From a virus, in IMG/VR virus record IMGVR_UViG_3300035633_000116, positions 1 through 40,185 of that record: a stretch of 40,185 bases of DNA; one strand, given 5' to 3'. Within the stretch, counting starts at the first letter, position 1. The number at the start of each line of letters is the position of its first letter. The notes under the pieces are model-generated. The model worked only from the letters and a program-made list of their open reading frames with translations, was not told where the DNA came from and ran no database searches. Made by a program: the position numbers and the translations under genes. This document shows positions 26,801-33,697 of the stretch, piece by piece.

Positions 26801-29800
26801 GCATTAGATTTTACCGGCATTACAGATGTTCGTGATTTTTTTCAAGGTTGCAGCAACCTAACAACTATCGCTAACTCTTCATCTTGGATAACAACAGGAG
26901 TTGAAAATTTTGGCAATTTCTTTAGGTTTTGCTCTCTTTTTAACGATCCAGGCGTTGATAGCTGGGATATGTCCTCAGCGACGTCAACAGCCAATATGTT
27001 CAACCTATGCACCGTGTTTAATCAATCGCTTGCAAGCTGGACTACTACAAGCTTTGTAAACTGCTCTAACATGTTCAACGGATGCGATGCCTTTAATGAA
27101 GATGTGACTACTTGGTCACTTCCTAATGTAACAGGAACAGAGCGAATGTTTGAAGGTTGCGATGTTTTTAATCAGGACATTTCTGGCTGGGGCTTTGGCT
27201 CACTTATTGACGCTGAGCGAATGTTTAACAATTGCCCAGCATTTAATCAACCTATAGGCTCTTGGAACATGATCACTGTTTCAGACTATTCGTCTATGCT
27301 GGCCGGATGCTCAAGCTTTAATCAACCGTTAAACGCCTGGAACACGCTATCAGCTACTCAGATGAATGATCTCTTTAACGGATGCACAGCTTTTAATCAG
27401 CCGCTTGATAACTGGGATTTATCTGGGGTTACCACAACCGAAAGCATGTTTCGTGGTTGCATCTTATTTGATCAAGATATAACCGGATGGGATACCTCAA
27501 CCGTTCAGGATTTTACAAGTATGTTTAATAGTGCTATTAGCTTCAATCAGCCTATTGGCTCTTGGAATGTAGACGCTGCAACAAACATGCAGGAGATGTT
27601 CCGTAACTGCCAAAGCTTTAATCAGCCGCTTGACAACTGGGAGAGACCTGGTTCAAGTTTAAACGGTGTTACAAGCATGAGCAGCATGTTCAATGGCGCC
27701 ATAATATTTAATCAAGACCTTAATTCTTGGGATGTCTCAACTGTTGAAGTTATGAGCAGAACCTTTGATCACGCAAACGCCTTTAACGGAAATATCACGA
27801 GCTGGAATACAGGATCAGTAATTACCATGCTTGGCATGTTTGAAAGCAATCCAAGTTTTAATCAGGATATTGGCTCTTGGGATGTGTCGTCAGTCGTCAA
27901 TTTTCAAAATATGTTTCTTGGTGCTACTACATTTAATCAAGATCTTTCTGGCTGGACAATTAACACTGCGGCGCCGGTGGATATGGGTTCTATGTTTGGG
28001 TTTGCCAATCAGTTTAATCAGCCTATTGGCTCTTGGGATGTGTCTCAGGTTTTTGACATGGGAGGCATGTTTAATGGTGCCACCTCATTTAATCAAGACC
28101 TTGGAAATTGGAACATTGAGAACGTGACCAACCTGAACAATTTCATGACAAGCGTAACGCTATCAACTGCGAATTACAATTCTATTCTCGACATAAACAC
28201 CGGATGGCCATCTAAGAATCCGCAGAATAGTTTATCGCCAAACTTTGGCAACTCTCAATACTTTCTGGGTGGTGATGCTGAGGCCGGAAGAAATGATTTA
28301 ATCACCAATCACTTCTGGACAATTTCGGACGGTGGCGGCGTTTTGTTTGCCTTTCAATTTGAAGTTGACACTAACAACTTATCGGCAGGATCTTCAGCTA
28401 ATAATGAGTTTGAGCTGCCACTTGTAGCAACCGGAAACTACAACTTTAATGTTGATTGGGGTGATGCATCAATGGACTCAATTAATGTATGGACAGACCC
28501 CAACAAACTGCATAGCTACGCTGCCCCAGGGACTTATACGATCAGCATCTCAGGAACGATCGAGGGTTGGGCATTTCAGGACGTAGGTGATAAGGAAAAG
28601 ATGCTTGAAATTACAGATTGGGGTCCGCTAAGGTTAGGTAACGAAACTGGCTATTTTTTCGGTTGTACTAACTTAATCTTAGACAATTGTAATGACACGC
28701 TTGACCTTACAGGAACTACAACTCTTGAAGAGGCATTTGCAAGTTGCGAGTCCATAACAACAATCGCGAATGTAGATTCTTGGGATGTGTCATTAGTAAC
28801 CCAAATGAATGCCACTTTTCGTAGTTGTATTCTTTTTGATGATGGTAATATTGATTCTTGGAATGTCAGCTCTGTTCTAAACTTTTCATCCATGTTTAAC
28901 GGCTGTGACGTTTTTAATCAAGACCTGAATAGCTGGAATGTTACTAACGCTACCAACTTTGGTTTAATGTTCAAGCAATGTCCATTATTTAATGGCAACC
29001 TTTCAAGCTGGAACTTATCAAATGCAAACAGTATCGGAGAAATGTTTAGACAATCACCGGCTTTTGCAGGGGATGTTTCTGGCTGGGGTATTAGCTCAAA
29101 TCTTCAATTTATTGGCAGAGCTTTTGAAAGTTGTGCAAACTTTAATTCTGACCTTTCTGGCTGGGATGTGTCTAGTGTGATTTCTTTTGACAGCGTATTT
29201 TTAGGATGTTCCTCATTCAACGGAAATGTGAGCGGATGGAACACAGCCAGCGCAACCAATTTTAACGGAGTTTTTCAGAACTGCTCAAGCTTTAACAGAC
29301 CTATTGACGGTTGGAACGCTTCTGGTGTAACAACCATGATCGATATGTTTGCTGGCGCCACCTCATTTAATCAAGACCTCAACTCTTGGGATGTGTCTCA
29401 GGTTGTAAACTTTAATGGAGCTTTTGATCAGGCCAGCTCTTTTAATGGAAATATAACGAGCTGGAATACTTCTTCAGGTCAAGATTTTGTACAAATGTTT
29501 AGACAGGCCTACGCATTTAATCAGGACATTTCCGGCTGGAACATGACATCTGCAATATTCATTAGCTCAATGTTTCAAGGCTTAAATGGTGGTCCGGCAA
29601 TGTCTTTTAATCAGCCTATTGGTTCTTGGACGCTTGGGTCGGTTACAAGAATGAATCAAATGTTCTTAGATAATACGGCTTTTAATCAAAACCTTAATAC
29701 TTGGGACATGAGCACTGTTCAGGAGATGTCTCAGTTTATGCGAAGAAATACCAGTTTTAACGGTAACGTCACTGGCTGGAATTTGTCTTCTCTTCAGAAT

Positions 29801-30484
29801 GGTTTCTTTATGTTCCAGGGATGCACTGCTTTTCAGGGTGCTATCGGAACATGGACAGGACTAAACAGTGGCAACTTAACAAATCTTCAGGCTGCTTTTG
29901 GCAGTTGTGATCTTCAAGCCGTAGGCGCCTTAAATTGGGATGTAAGCAACATTGCTAATCTAGGTAGTTTGTTTGTAGGTAATCAAAACATGACCGCCGA
30001 CGTTTCGAGCTGGAATCCTTCATCATGCACTAACGCAAGTTCTATGTTCAGTAATTGCCAGTCTTTTAATAGTGACTTGTCTGGGTGGAATGTTTCTCTT
30101 ATTAGTAACATGGGTTCCATGTTCTCTAATTGCTTGGCTTTTGTTGGAACCGGTCTAAGCTCATGGGTTACGACTTCTCTTGATTTAGCTAGCAATATGT
30201 TTAACAACAACTCTGGTGCTGGATCAATGATTTTTAATCAGGACATTTCTGGTTGGGACGTTACATCGCTTACTGACGCAACTAACTTTATCAACGGCCC
30301 AAATAGCTTTAGTACCGCCAATTATGACCTGCTACTTAATGCTTGGTCTCTTCAAGCAATTCAGCCGAGCGTAACAATTGGTTTTTCTGCTGTGCAATAC
30401 ACTATCGCCACAAGCCAGGCGGCAAGGGACATTCTTACAAACGCTCCAAACAACTGGACAATTAGTGATGGGGGAGGTATTTGA
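23801..30484 (+). CDS. Giant modular tail fibre with PKD-like and DUF285 (BspA-type) repeats
   Basis: This 2227-aa protein fills 6.7 kb. Residues 1-270 are a beta-rich tail-attachment region with a repeat of RFPASERSFFRNS type. Residues about 275-355 look like a fibronectin type III domain (KIVLNWTDRSLSESQFNIERS). Three modules follow, at about 363-876, 877-1514 and 1515-2227. Each opens with a PKD-like strand set (VDWGDGTQDD, VQWGDGNID, VDWGDAS) and an IxGWS/IEGWAF phrase. It continues with 24-25 aa repeats of the type FNQDLSGWDVS-x4-MF-x2-C, about 11, 15 and 16-18 copies. It closes with W-S/T-I-x-DGGG. DUF285 repeats are known from BspA-like surface adhesins. Here they form a phage fibre, presumably for host recognition. 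There is no signal peptide. Confidence 0.92.
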   Translation: MDNSLFLFAPTLNSLRFVNDQDPGLYDNERFEGIDEPIRVNHADYCQLVEKADTKQFQWLSAYTEHEIQILDRNRNVVKTITAGIDFIANYTDQRTGDVRGIYRSPSVSFNDLAPNFYYLRIVPKIVGVADGYIESEVFDLKEQHEGSVLISAGNDENLEFTSFDNGERFNVRVVAKDWRRFPASERSFFRNSEGRPSVLSSRAYRKMSFEVYNVPPYMHEQLHQIFALNDLRINGQTWVSEEGYQEPVYRDIFDLSNATVVVEAKDNYLYQVPADLPPVLDAVGSNNKIVLNWTDRSLSESQFNIERSTSPSGPFVLIDTVPANTITYEDTTALQAVTYYYRINTPENPEYSNVASGIWDIFQAVIRPLSNGSAFTLPLINDRNYNLTVDWGDGTQDDIISVNGAITTQQRTHQYASVQDYTIQIFGEIIDGWSCRPDENSPGLIRGEVKDVQIWGQSFVLQEGAFDAQTNLQVTATDVPNFSNTTTLRRAFRFAFFFGTTRGIPNLNLWDVSGVSDFSSMFETCPQFDGVGCSAWDVSSGVDFNNMFNGCSNSAFDPDFSTWNMNNATNLSGMFRFCNNATNGFTGIGLGSWVVDNVTNMSFMFDRALKFNQNIASWNVDNVTTMQNMFSGSGTPGLEHQFNQDISGWNVENVTTFEEMFFISLFNQNITTWDVGSCNVFKNMFNAAINFNQPLDTWDVSNALDMEGMFEGATVFAGDVTGWNVSNNVVFKEMFERIPGFNQDISGWDVSSGEDFEAMFSQCVVFNQDLGGWDMGNARIISRMFQNCTSFDQDLGDWNIQNVTEGFVFISGGQFSIDNYNSILDITTGWPTKNPRDNVFMDFGASQYNLNTAADFGKQDLENVHNWSIFDGGGVPVVAFQFQVDTQEAGDSLVNQFQLPLLGGGNYDFQVQWGDGNIDTITTFNAPATRHTYAAPGVYDVVITGTLDGWSFGQTAIGQDPEKMLAITEWGIISWNTPGTQARGAFQNCSNLDLTGVTDALDFTGITDVRDFFQGCSNLTTIANSSSWITTGVENFGNFFRFCSLFNDPGVDSWDMSSATSTANMFNLCTVFNQSLASWTTTSFVNCSNMFNGCDAFNEDVTTWSLPNVTGTERMFEGCDVFNQDISGWGFGSLIDAERMFNNCPAFNQPIGSWNMITVSDYSSMLAGCSSFNQPLNAWNTLSATQMNDLFNGCTAFNQPLDNWDLSGVTTTESMFRGCILFDQDITGWDTSTVQDFTSMFNSAISFNQPIGSWNVDAATNMQEMFRNCQSFNQPLDNWERPGSSLNGVTSMSSMFNGAIIFNQDLNSWDVSTVEVMSRTFDHANAFNGNITSWNTGSVITMLGMFESNPSFNQDIGSWDVSSVVNFQNMFLGATTFNQDLSGWTINTAAPVDMGSMFGFANQFNQPIGSWDVSQVFDMGGMFNGATSFNQDLGNWNIENVTNLNNFMTSVTLSTANYNSILDINTGWPSKNPQNSLSPNFGNSQYFLGGDAEAGRNDLITNHFWTISDGGGVLFAFQFEVDTNNLSAGSSANNEFELPLVATGNYNFNVDWGDASMDSINVWTDPNKLHSYAAPGTYTISISGTIEGWAFQDVGDKEKMLEITDWGPLRLGNETGYFFGCTNLILDNCNDTLDLTGTTTLEEAFASCESITTIANVDSWDVSLVTQMNATFRSCILFDDGNIDSWNVSSVLNFSSMFNGCDVFNQDLNSWNVTNATNFGLMFKQCPLFNGNLSSWNLSNANSIGEMFRQSPAFAGDVSGWGISSNLQFIGRAFESCANFNSDLSGWDVSSVISFDSVFLGCSSFNGNVSGWNTASATNFNGVFQNCSSFNRPIDGWNASGVTTMIDMFAGATSFNQDLNSWDVSQVVNFNGAFDQASSFNGNITSWNTSSGQDFVQMFRQAYAFNQDISGWNMTSAIFISSMFQGLNGGPAMSFNQPIGSWTLGSVTRMNQMFLDNTAFNQNLNTWDMSTVQEMSQFMRRNTSFNGNVTGWNLSSLQNGFFMFQGCTAFQGAIGTWTGLNSGNLTNLQAAFGSCDLQAVGALNWDVSNIANLGSLFVGNQNMTADVSSWNPSSCTNASSMFSNCQSFNSDLSGWNVSLISNMGSMFSNCLAFVGTGLSSWVTTSLDLASNMFNNNSGAGSMIFNQDISGWDVTSLTDATNFINGPNSFSTANYDLLLNAWSLQAIQPSVTIGFSAVQYTIATSQAARDILTNAPNNWTISDGGGI
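24887..26428 (+). repeat. Fibre module 1 (PKD-like + DUF285 array)
   Basis: Encodes residues about 363-876. A WGDGTQDD strand pair is followed by about 11 repeats with the MF core. It ends with YNSILDITTGWP and WSIFDGGGV. Confidence 0.85.
26429..28342 (+). repeat. Fibre module 2 (PKD-like + DUF285 array)
   Basis: Encodes residues about 877-1514. It has the WGDGNID unit, then about 15 DUF285 repeats, closing with YNSILDINTGWP and WTISDGGGV. The closing block is clearly homologous to that of module 1. Confidence 0.85.
28343..30481 (+). repeat. Fibre module 3 (PKD-like + DUF285 array)
   Basis: Encodes residues about 1515-2227. It starts with WGDAS, has about 16-18 repeats and ends with LLNAWSLQ and WTISDGGGI, the usual terminus of DUF285 surface proteins. 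Confidence 0.85.
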
Positions 30485-30926
30485 GATAAGCCTTGATTAA
30501 GGCTTGAGCAGATTCTAAGTTTTTGACAACGACACAATGATAGCCAGCATCTACAAGAGTTTGCAGCCACGCCTTCTGATGGGGCGTGGTTGTGTTGTTA
30601 AGATGCTTTAACTCAATGAACATACCATGATAGTCTTGTGAAGGAATAGGAATGACCAGATCTGGCACGCCTGGCTTAACTCCTGTCAACTTTAAAGCTA
30701 TGGCCTCTGCTTTGGTTCTCTTGCCTCCATTGGGAACGGCAAAATATGTGACCTTTTGATAATCCAGCCAAGAACACAAAGCCGCCTGCAGGCAGTCTTC
30801 AGAAACCTTTGACAGCCGATCAATCTCGTCGGCATAAGCCGGCCACCTCAAACCTCGTATAAGTCGAATGGTTTCAAGGTGGCGGCTTTTTTGCCTTGGT
30901 ACGGCCTTATATGATTTTGCGGCCAT
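30462..30926 (-). CDS. VRR-NUC domain nuclease
   Basis: This protein is about 154 aa from ATG 30926 (MAAKSYKAVPR). The frame extends further to 30989, but that start would bury the upstream gene's end. The VRR-NUC core is clear: AVPNGGKRTKAEA, KLTGVKPGVPDLVIP with the catalytic D, and GMFIELKH with the E-x-K pair. These are PD-(D/E)XK-like nucleases that act on DNA junctions or flaps in phage recombination and replication. The gene is convergent with the giant fibre gene and overlaps its last 23 bases. It is the last gene of the leftward group and contains a strong terminator for the opposite strand. Confidence 0.9.
   Translation of the reverse strand: MAAKSYKAVPRQKSRHLETIRLIRGLRWPAYADEIDRLSKVSEDCLQAALCSWLDYQKVTYFAVPNGGKRTKAEAIALKLTGVKPGVPDLVIPIPSQDYHGMFIELKHLNNTTTPHQKAWLQTLVDAGYHCVVVKNLESAQALIKAYLKYLPHH
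30836..30892 (+). terminator. Rightward terminator inside the antisense nuclease gene
   Basis: A long hairpin on the + strand pairs AAGCCG, CCACCT and AAACC with GGTTT, AGGTGG and CGGCTT. It has one bulged G and small internal mismatches and is followed by six T (30887-30892). No T run follows in the opposite direction. It would stop late transcripts from the fibre operon about 400 bases past the stop codon, within the nuclease coding sequence. Confidence 0.7.
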
Positions 30927-31134
30927 TGTATTTCTGGTTAAACACATGCACCGGCATAAACATAAACTTGATTGCGTCATGTATGGCAACCATGTATGAT
31001 ATTCCAGCCAATGAGAATGCTAAGCTAAACTTGAACAGCATGGGCTGGTCTAGGTAAAGCTTGTGTAAACCGATTCCACCAGTGAGCGGAAACAGTGCCA
31101 AAAGAATCACGAACAATTTGCATTTGTACTTCAT
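30907..31134 (-). CDS. TM2-domain-type small membrane protein
   Basis: This 75-aa protein has two hydrophobic segments (about residues 5-20 and 33-52). It has the TM2-domain pattern of a glycine-rich hairpin: GGIGLHKLYLD between the helices and a D at the end of the second helix (AIHDAIKFM). The function of TM2 proteins is poorly defined. In phages they may act in membrane modification or exclusion. It overlaps the nuclease gene by 20 bases and the upstream gene by 4 bases. Confidence 0.75.
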   Translation of the reverse strand: MKYKCKLFVILLALFPLTGGIGLHKLYLDQPMLFKFSLAFSLAGISYMVAIHDAIKFMFMPVHVFNQKYNGRKII

Positions 31135-31427
31135 AACATTTCGGTTAAAAAATCCCTATAGTTTTTCAGTGCCTTGTAGTCCTTGTCCGGATGCTGAGTT
31201 TTGATTATTTCAATGACGCGTTCTCGGCGCCTCTGAGCTCTTTTAATGGCTGGGAGGGCTATCCTATAAGTCCAGCGCCGAACGCGCTCCCTGCCTTGCC
31301 ACGTGGCCTCACGTTGGGCTAATTTAGTTCTATTGATCCAATCCTTATGCAGAGCGATGATTTCCTTCTCAATGTTCCGGCAATACGCCTGCTTTGACTG
31401 CCATGTTTTTAGCTCGCTTAACCGCAT
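31131..31427 (-). CDS. Unknown Arg/Lys-rich helical protein
   Basis: This 98-aa protein, if started at ATG 31427 (MRLSELKTWQSKQ), is highly basic and helical, rich in Arg, Lys and Gln (RRRERVIEIIK). The frame is open to 31487. It overlaps the upstream gene by 59 bases, and a later non-ATG start is possible. No family is recognised. Binding to nucleic acid is plausible from its charge. Confidence 0.55.
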   Translation of the reverse strand: MRLSELKTWQSKQAYCRNIEKEIIALHKDWINRTKLAQREATWQGRERVRRWTYRIALPAIKRAQRRRERVIEIIKTQHPDKDYKALKNYRDFLTEML

Positions 31428-31638
31428 TTTTATAGATAGCGTCAAAAAGTTCAAAAGGCTCACGGATCCAGACAGTTTTGCCTCCAACCAACGTCACTGC
31501 CGTTGTTCCCTTAAGCTGGGGGTTGTCGTAATATTCAACCACCTGATCCAATCTGCAAGACCATGATGACCACTTATCTTCGACAAGGCATTCCATGTCC
31601 TCCAACTGAACCAGAAAGAAGAAATCGATCATATCCAT
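31369..31638 (-). CDS. Unknown 89-aa early protein
   Basis: This acidic N-terminal half (MDMIDFFFLVQLEDM) is followed by beta-like strands (GTTAVTLVGGKTVWI) and a basic helix at the end. It overlaps genes on both sides, 10 bases with the upstream gene. No known motif. Its place in the leftward group suggests an early accessory function. Confidence 0.6.
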   Translation of the reverse strand: MDMIDFFFLVQLEDMECLVEDKWSSWSCRLDQVVEYYDNPQLKGTTAVTLVGGKTVWIREPFELFDAIYKNAVKRAKNMAVKAGVLPEH

Positions 31639-32024
31639 ATGATGTACTTTTCAAGGTGGTGCATAATACCAAGCCGCTCAGACGGTGACAACTGTATCTC
31701 CTTGTCATCAATTGTTAAAGACTTGATCTTGTATTCCTTGTCTGGAAAGTTTCCAGATATATCGAGCATCAAAATATAAGGGCCGGCCGGCAGCATGTAC
31801 TGGCCTTCATGTGCCTTTTTTACCTGAAACTTTAAAACAGTGGCGCAGACATACCGCTCCAATGGCACAACCTTTGCCAAGTTTCCAAGCTGCGTGCTGT
31901 AGGCGTGGTTGGCGTTTTGAAGTATCTGGGTTTGCCTAAACAGGGCATCCACCTTTTCCTTATCCGACAAGGACTGCCACTTACGCTGCGCAGCTTCTTC
32001 ATTTAATGATATGATTTTGCTCAT
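31629..32024 (-). CDS. Unknown 131-aa early protein
   Basis: The N-terminal half is helical (EEAAQRKWQSLSDKEKVDALFRQ). The C-terminal half is beta-rich (YMLPAGPYILMLDIS). It has no membrane segment and no known motif. It starts three bases after the HTH gene and ends overlapping the next gene, so it belongs to the same leftward operon. Confidence 0.68.
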   Translation of the reverse strand: MSKIISLNEEAAQRKWQSLSDKEKVDALFRQTQILQNANHAYSTQLGNLAKVVPLERYVCATVLKFQVKKAHEGQYMLPAGPYILMLDISGNFPDKEYKIKSLTIDDKEIQLSPSERLGIMHHLEKYIIWI

Positions 32025-32027
32025 GGG

Positions 32028-32246
32028 TTAGATATTTATTCCAAGAAACTGAAGGTGGATCACCTGACTCTTTGTCCATTCTTGGTTGTCTCTCATTTTC
32101 TTCATTAAAGTGACATGGGAGATCTCAAGCTCGTCAGCCATCCATTGTTTTTTCTTGCCTTCTTGTTCCAGGTAGTCGGCAACGGCCAGGCCTATGCTGT
32201 CATAGGTCTTTCTGACCACCTCTTCTGATTTTTTATTAGCGCTCAT
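32028..32246 (-). CDS. Small helix-turn-helix DNA-binding protein (regulator candidate)
   Basis: This 72-aa protein has a helix-turn-helix pattern: KQWMADELEISHVTLMKKM (about residues 33-51), with turn I-S-H-V, as in phage Cro/repressor or XRE-like proteins. It is the first gene of the leftward operon and faces the ERF gene across a shared 76-base control region. That placement is typical for a lytic-lysogenic or early regulator. It may bind the repeated TAGAAAG/CTTTCTA sites found across the window, which is a hypothesis. Confidence 0.72.
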   Translation of the reverse strand: MSANKKSEEVVRKTYDSIGLAVADYLEQEGKKKQWMADELEISHVTLMKKMRDNQEWTKSQVIHLQFLGINI

Positions 32247-32322
32247 AAGGCCAAAATTATTAATAATATTTCAGATTATAGAAAGCTAATGGCTAATATT
32301 GTAAAAAAACAAACCATAAATT
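32247..32322. promoter_or_regulatory. Divergent early promoter region
   Basis: This 76-base AT-rich gap separates divergent genes. Leftward, TAATTTTG (minus strand, 32259-32252) is an exact match to TA-N2-TTTG and lies five bases from the ATG, so the message may be leaderless. Rightward, TAGAAAG (32279-32285) is followed after eight bases by TAATATTG (32294-32301), one base off the consensus, 21 bases before the ATG. The TAGAAAG half-site is the same element seen in other gaps. Confidence 0.6.
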
Positions 32323-33009
32323 ATGTCAGAAACTAAGAATCTACTCCGGGCGCTTGCGGCGTTTAGCGCTGAGATAGAAGGAATTAAGAAGAACGCCGAG
32401 AACGAGTTCAGCAATTATTCATATGCGAATTTGTCTGCAATCTTTGACCAAGTAAAGCCAAAGCTAAAGGAGCACGGCCTCGGTTTTTACCAGCATTTGA
32501 ACCATGAGCACGTTGTTGCAGGAATAAATCCAGAAAGTGGTGAGGAAATGCAGAATTTGGCCTTATTTATCAAAACAACCGTCTATCACGTAGACAGTGG
32601 TGAGTCAATGACCAGCAAAATGAGAATCCAAGAAGGCGTGGAGCTGCGAGGCATGAACGTCTACCAATCCTTGGGATCTGCTATCACGTACATGCGAAGA
32701 TATGCACTTGCTTCAATGCTTACGCTTTCCACCGATGACGACAATGACGCTGCAGGTGAGCAAGTCAACAAGAAAGGAGCAGCAAAAAAATCGACATCAA
32801 AAAATGATCAGAACGACGAGCGACCATGGTTGAACCTTGGCACTGAGGCTTATGAAAAAGCAGTCGAGTGGCTTGCACAACCTGACAACAAGTTCGAGGA
32901 CATCTACACCAAGTACAAGGTAGGCAACAAGGTCAAGGATAAGCTAATGGAAGAGGCCGCAAGTATGGCACAATTCAATCACGAAAACCCAGACCCGCAA
33001 AATGGATAA
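32323..33009 (+). CDS. ERF-family single-strand annealing recombinase
   Basis: This 228-aa protein has the ERF signature throughout. It has a NYSYANLSAIF strand (residues 31-41), a VKPKLKEHGLGF helix, and YHVDSGESM. The hallmark GSAITYMRRYALASML follows (residues 118-133), then the acidic DDDND at 138-142. ERF proteins anneal single-stranded DNA in phage recombination and replication. The C-terminal tail from about residue 148 is Lys-rich and then acidic. A partner exonuclease lies at 37271 in the same direction. First gene of the rightward early operon, with its last 8 bases overlapping the next gene. Confidence 0.92.
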   Translation: MSETKNLLRALAAFSAEIEGIKKNAENEFSNYSYANLSAIFDQVKPKLKEHGLGFYQHLNHEHVVAGINPESGEEMQNLALFIKTTVYHVDSGESMTSKMRIQEGVELRGMNVYQSLGSAITYMRRYALASMLTLSTDDDNDAAGEQVNKKGAAKKSTSKNDQNDERPWLNLGTEAYEKAVEWLAQPDNKFEDIYTKYKVGNKVKDKLMEEAASMAQFNHENPDPQNG

Positions 33010-33475
33010 GCAACTGCAACTATTGGACATGATCAAGGATCAGAACATAGACCTTCCAAAGGATAAGCTCGAAGAACTTGGAGCGCTTATGGCTGAAAAG
33101 TATGGTGAGTCTGGGACAATGGATCCGCTCGAAGTGCTTGCAAGGCTTTCCCAGTTGGAGCACTACGTCAAATCGATGAAAGCTCGGCTGAGTGATTATG
33201 CAATGGACGAGCTCGACAAGTACCCAGAAGCTGAGCGACAAGCAAAGCGCGGTTTGGTGATCATCAACGAAACAAGCACGCCTGCTGCGTATAATTACTC
33301 AGTGGACGAAGAGTACCAGCACCTAGAGTCTCAGGCTAAAGAGATCGACAAAAAGCTGAAAGGCAGGAAGAAGATCTTGGACATGGCCAGAAACGGTGAG
33401 GTTGACGGTGTGCCGATTGTACCGCTTGCTAGGCCTTCGCGACGGACTTTACGAGTAACAATTCAAAAGTCATGA
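33002..33475 (+). CDS. Unknown recombination-associated protein
   Basis: This 157-aa protein is helical and charged, with a long coiled-coil-like middle (LEHYVKSMKARLSDYAMDEL, then HLESQAKEIDKKLKGRKK). The C-terminal segment is Pro/Arg-rich. It overlaps the ERF gene by 8 bases and the small membrane gene by 4 bases. Proteins of this kind often sit beside annealing proteins in phages, but no catalytic motif is visible here. Confidence 0.7.
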   Translation: MDKQLQLLDMIKDQNIDLPKDKLEELGALMAEKYGESGTMDPLEVLARLSQLEHYVKSMKARLSDYAMDELDKYPEAERQAKRGLVIINETSTPAAYNYSVDEEYQHLESQAKEIDKKLKGRKKILDMARNGEVDGVPIVPLARPSRRTLRVTIQKS

Positions 33476-33648
33476 TTTGGAATTTGATTTATCTGGGAGT
33501 CGTCTGGTTCATAGCCGGCTCCCTTACCATAAAAAACAAAATGAGATTGAGAACACGATTGTTTAGATTAGGACCATTGGTTTTGGTCGGACTTGTCATC
33601 ATGTTTCTGGTGGCAGTTTTTCGAAGGAACAAAAATGCCCGACGGTGA
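33472..33648 (+). CDS. Small two-helix membrane protein
   Basis: This 58-aa protein starts at ATG 33472, overlapping the previous TGA (ATGA), and stops at TGA 33646. Two hydrophobic segments are clear, about residues 4-20 (NLIYLGVVWFIAGSLTI) and 34-50 (GPLVLVGLVIMFLVAVF). Basic residues lie between and after them. The stop codon is inside the loop of a terminator hairpin. No family is known. The size suits a membrane regulator, an exclusion protein or a holin-like protein. Confidence 0.72.
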   Translation: MIWNLIYLGVVWFIAGSLTIKNKMRLRTRLFRLGPLVLVGLVIMFLVAVFRRNKNARR

Positions 33649-33661
33649 GGTCGGGCTCTTT
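33637..33661 (+). terminator. Terminator overlapping the end of the 58-aa gene
   Basis: The perfect 7-bp GC-rich stem GCCCGAC/GTCGGGC (33637-33643, 33650-33656) has a 6-base loop containing the TGA stop, followed by TCTTT. The short T run makes it a moderate terminator. It would split the ERF transcript from the replication genes. Confidence 0.72.
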
Positions 33662-33697
33662 GCTGCCAGTTATGAATAAGTAATAAGAAGAGATTTC

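Noticed and set aside
23801-30484. Diversity-generating retroelement target in the fibre gene
   Set aside because: No reverse transcriptase or template repeat is present in the window, and the variation looks like tandem duplication rather than adenine mutagenesis.
30488-30505. Perfect 7-bp hairpin AAGCCTT-GATT-AAGGCTT after the fibre stop
   Set aside because: It has no T run on either side, so it is not a convincing terminator. The hairpin at 30836-30892 is far better.
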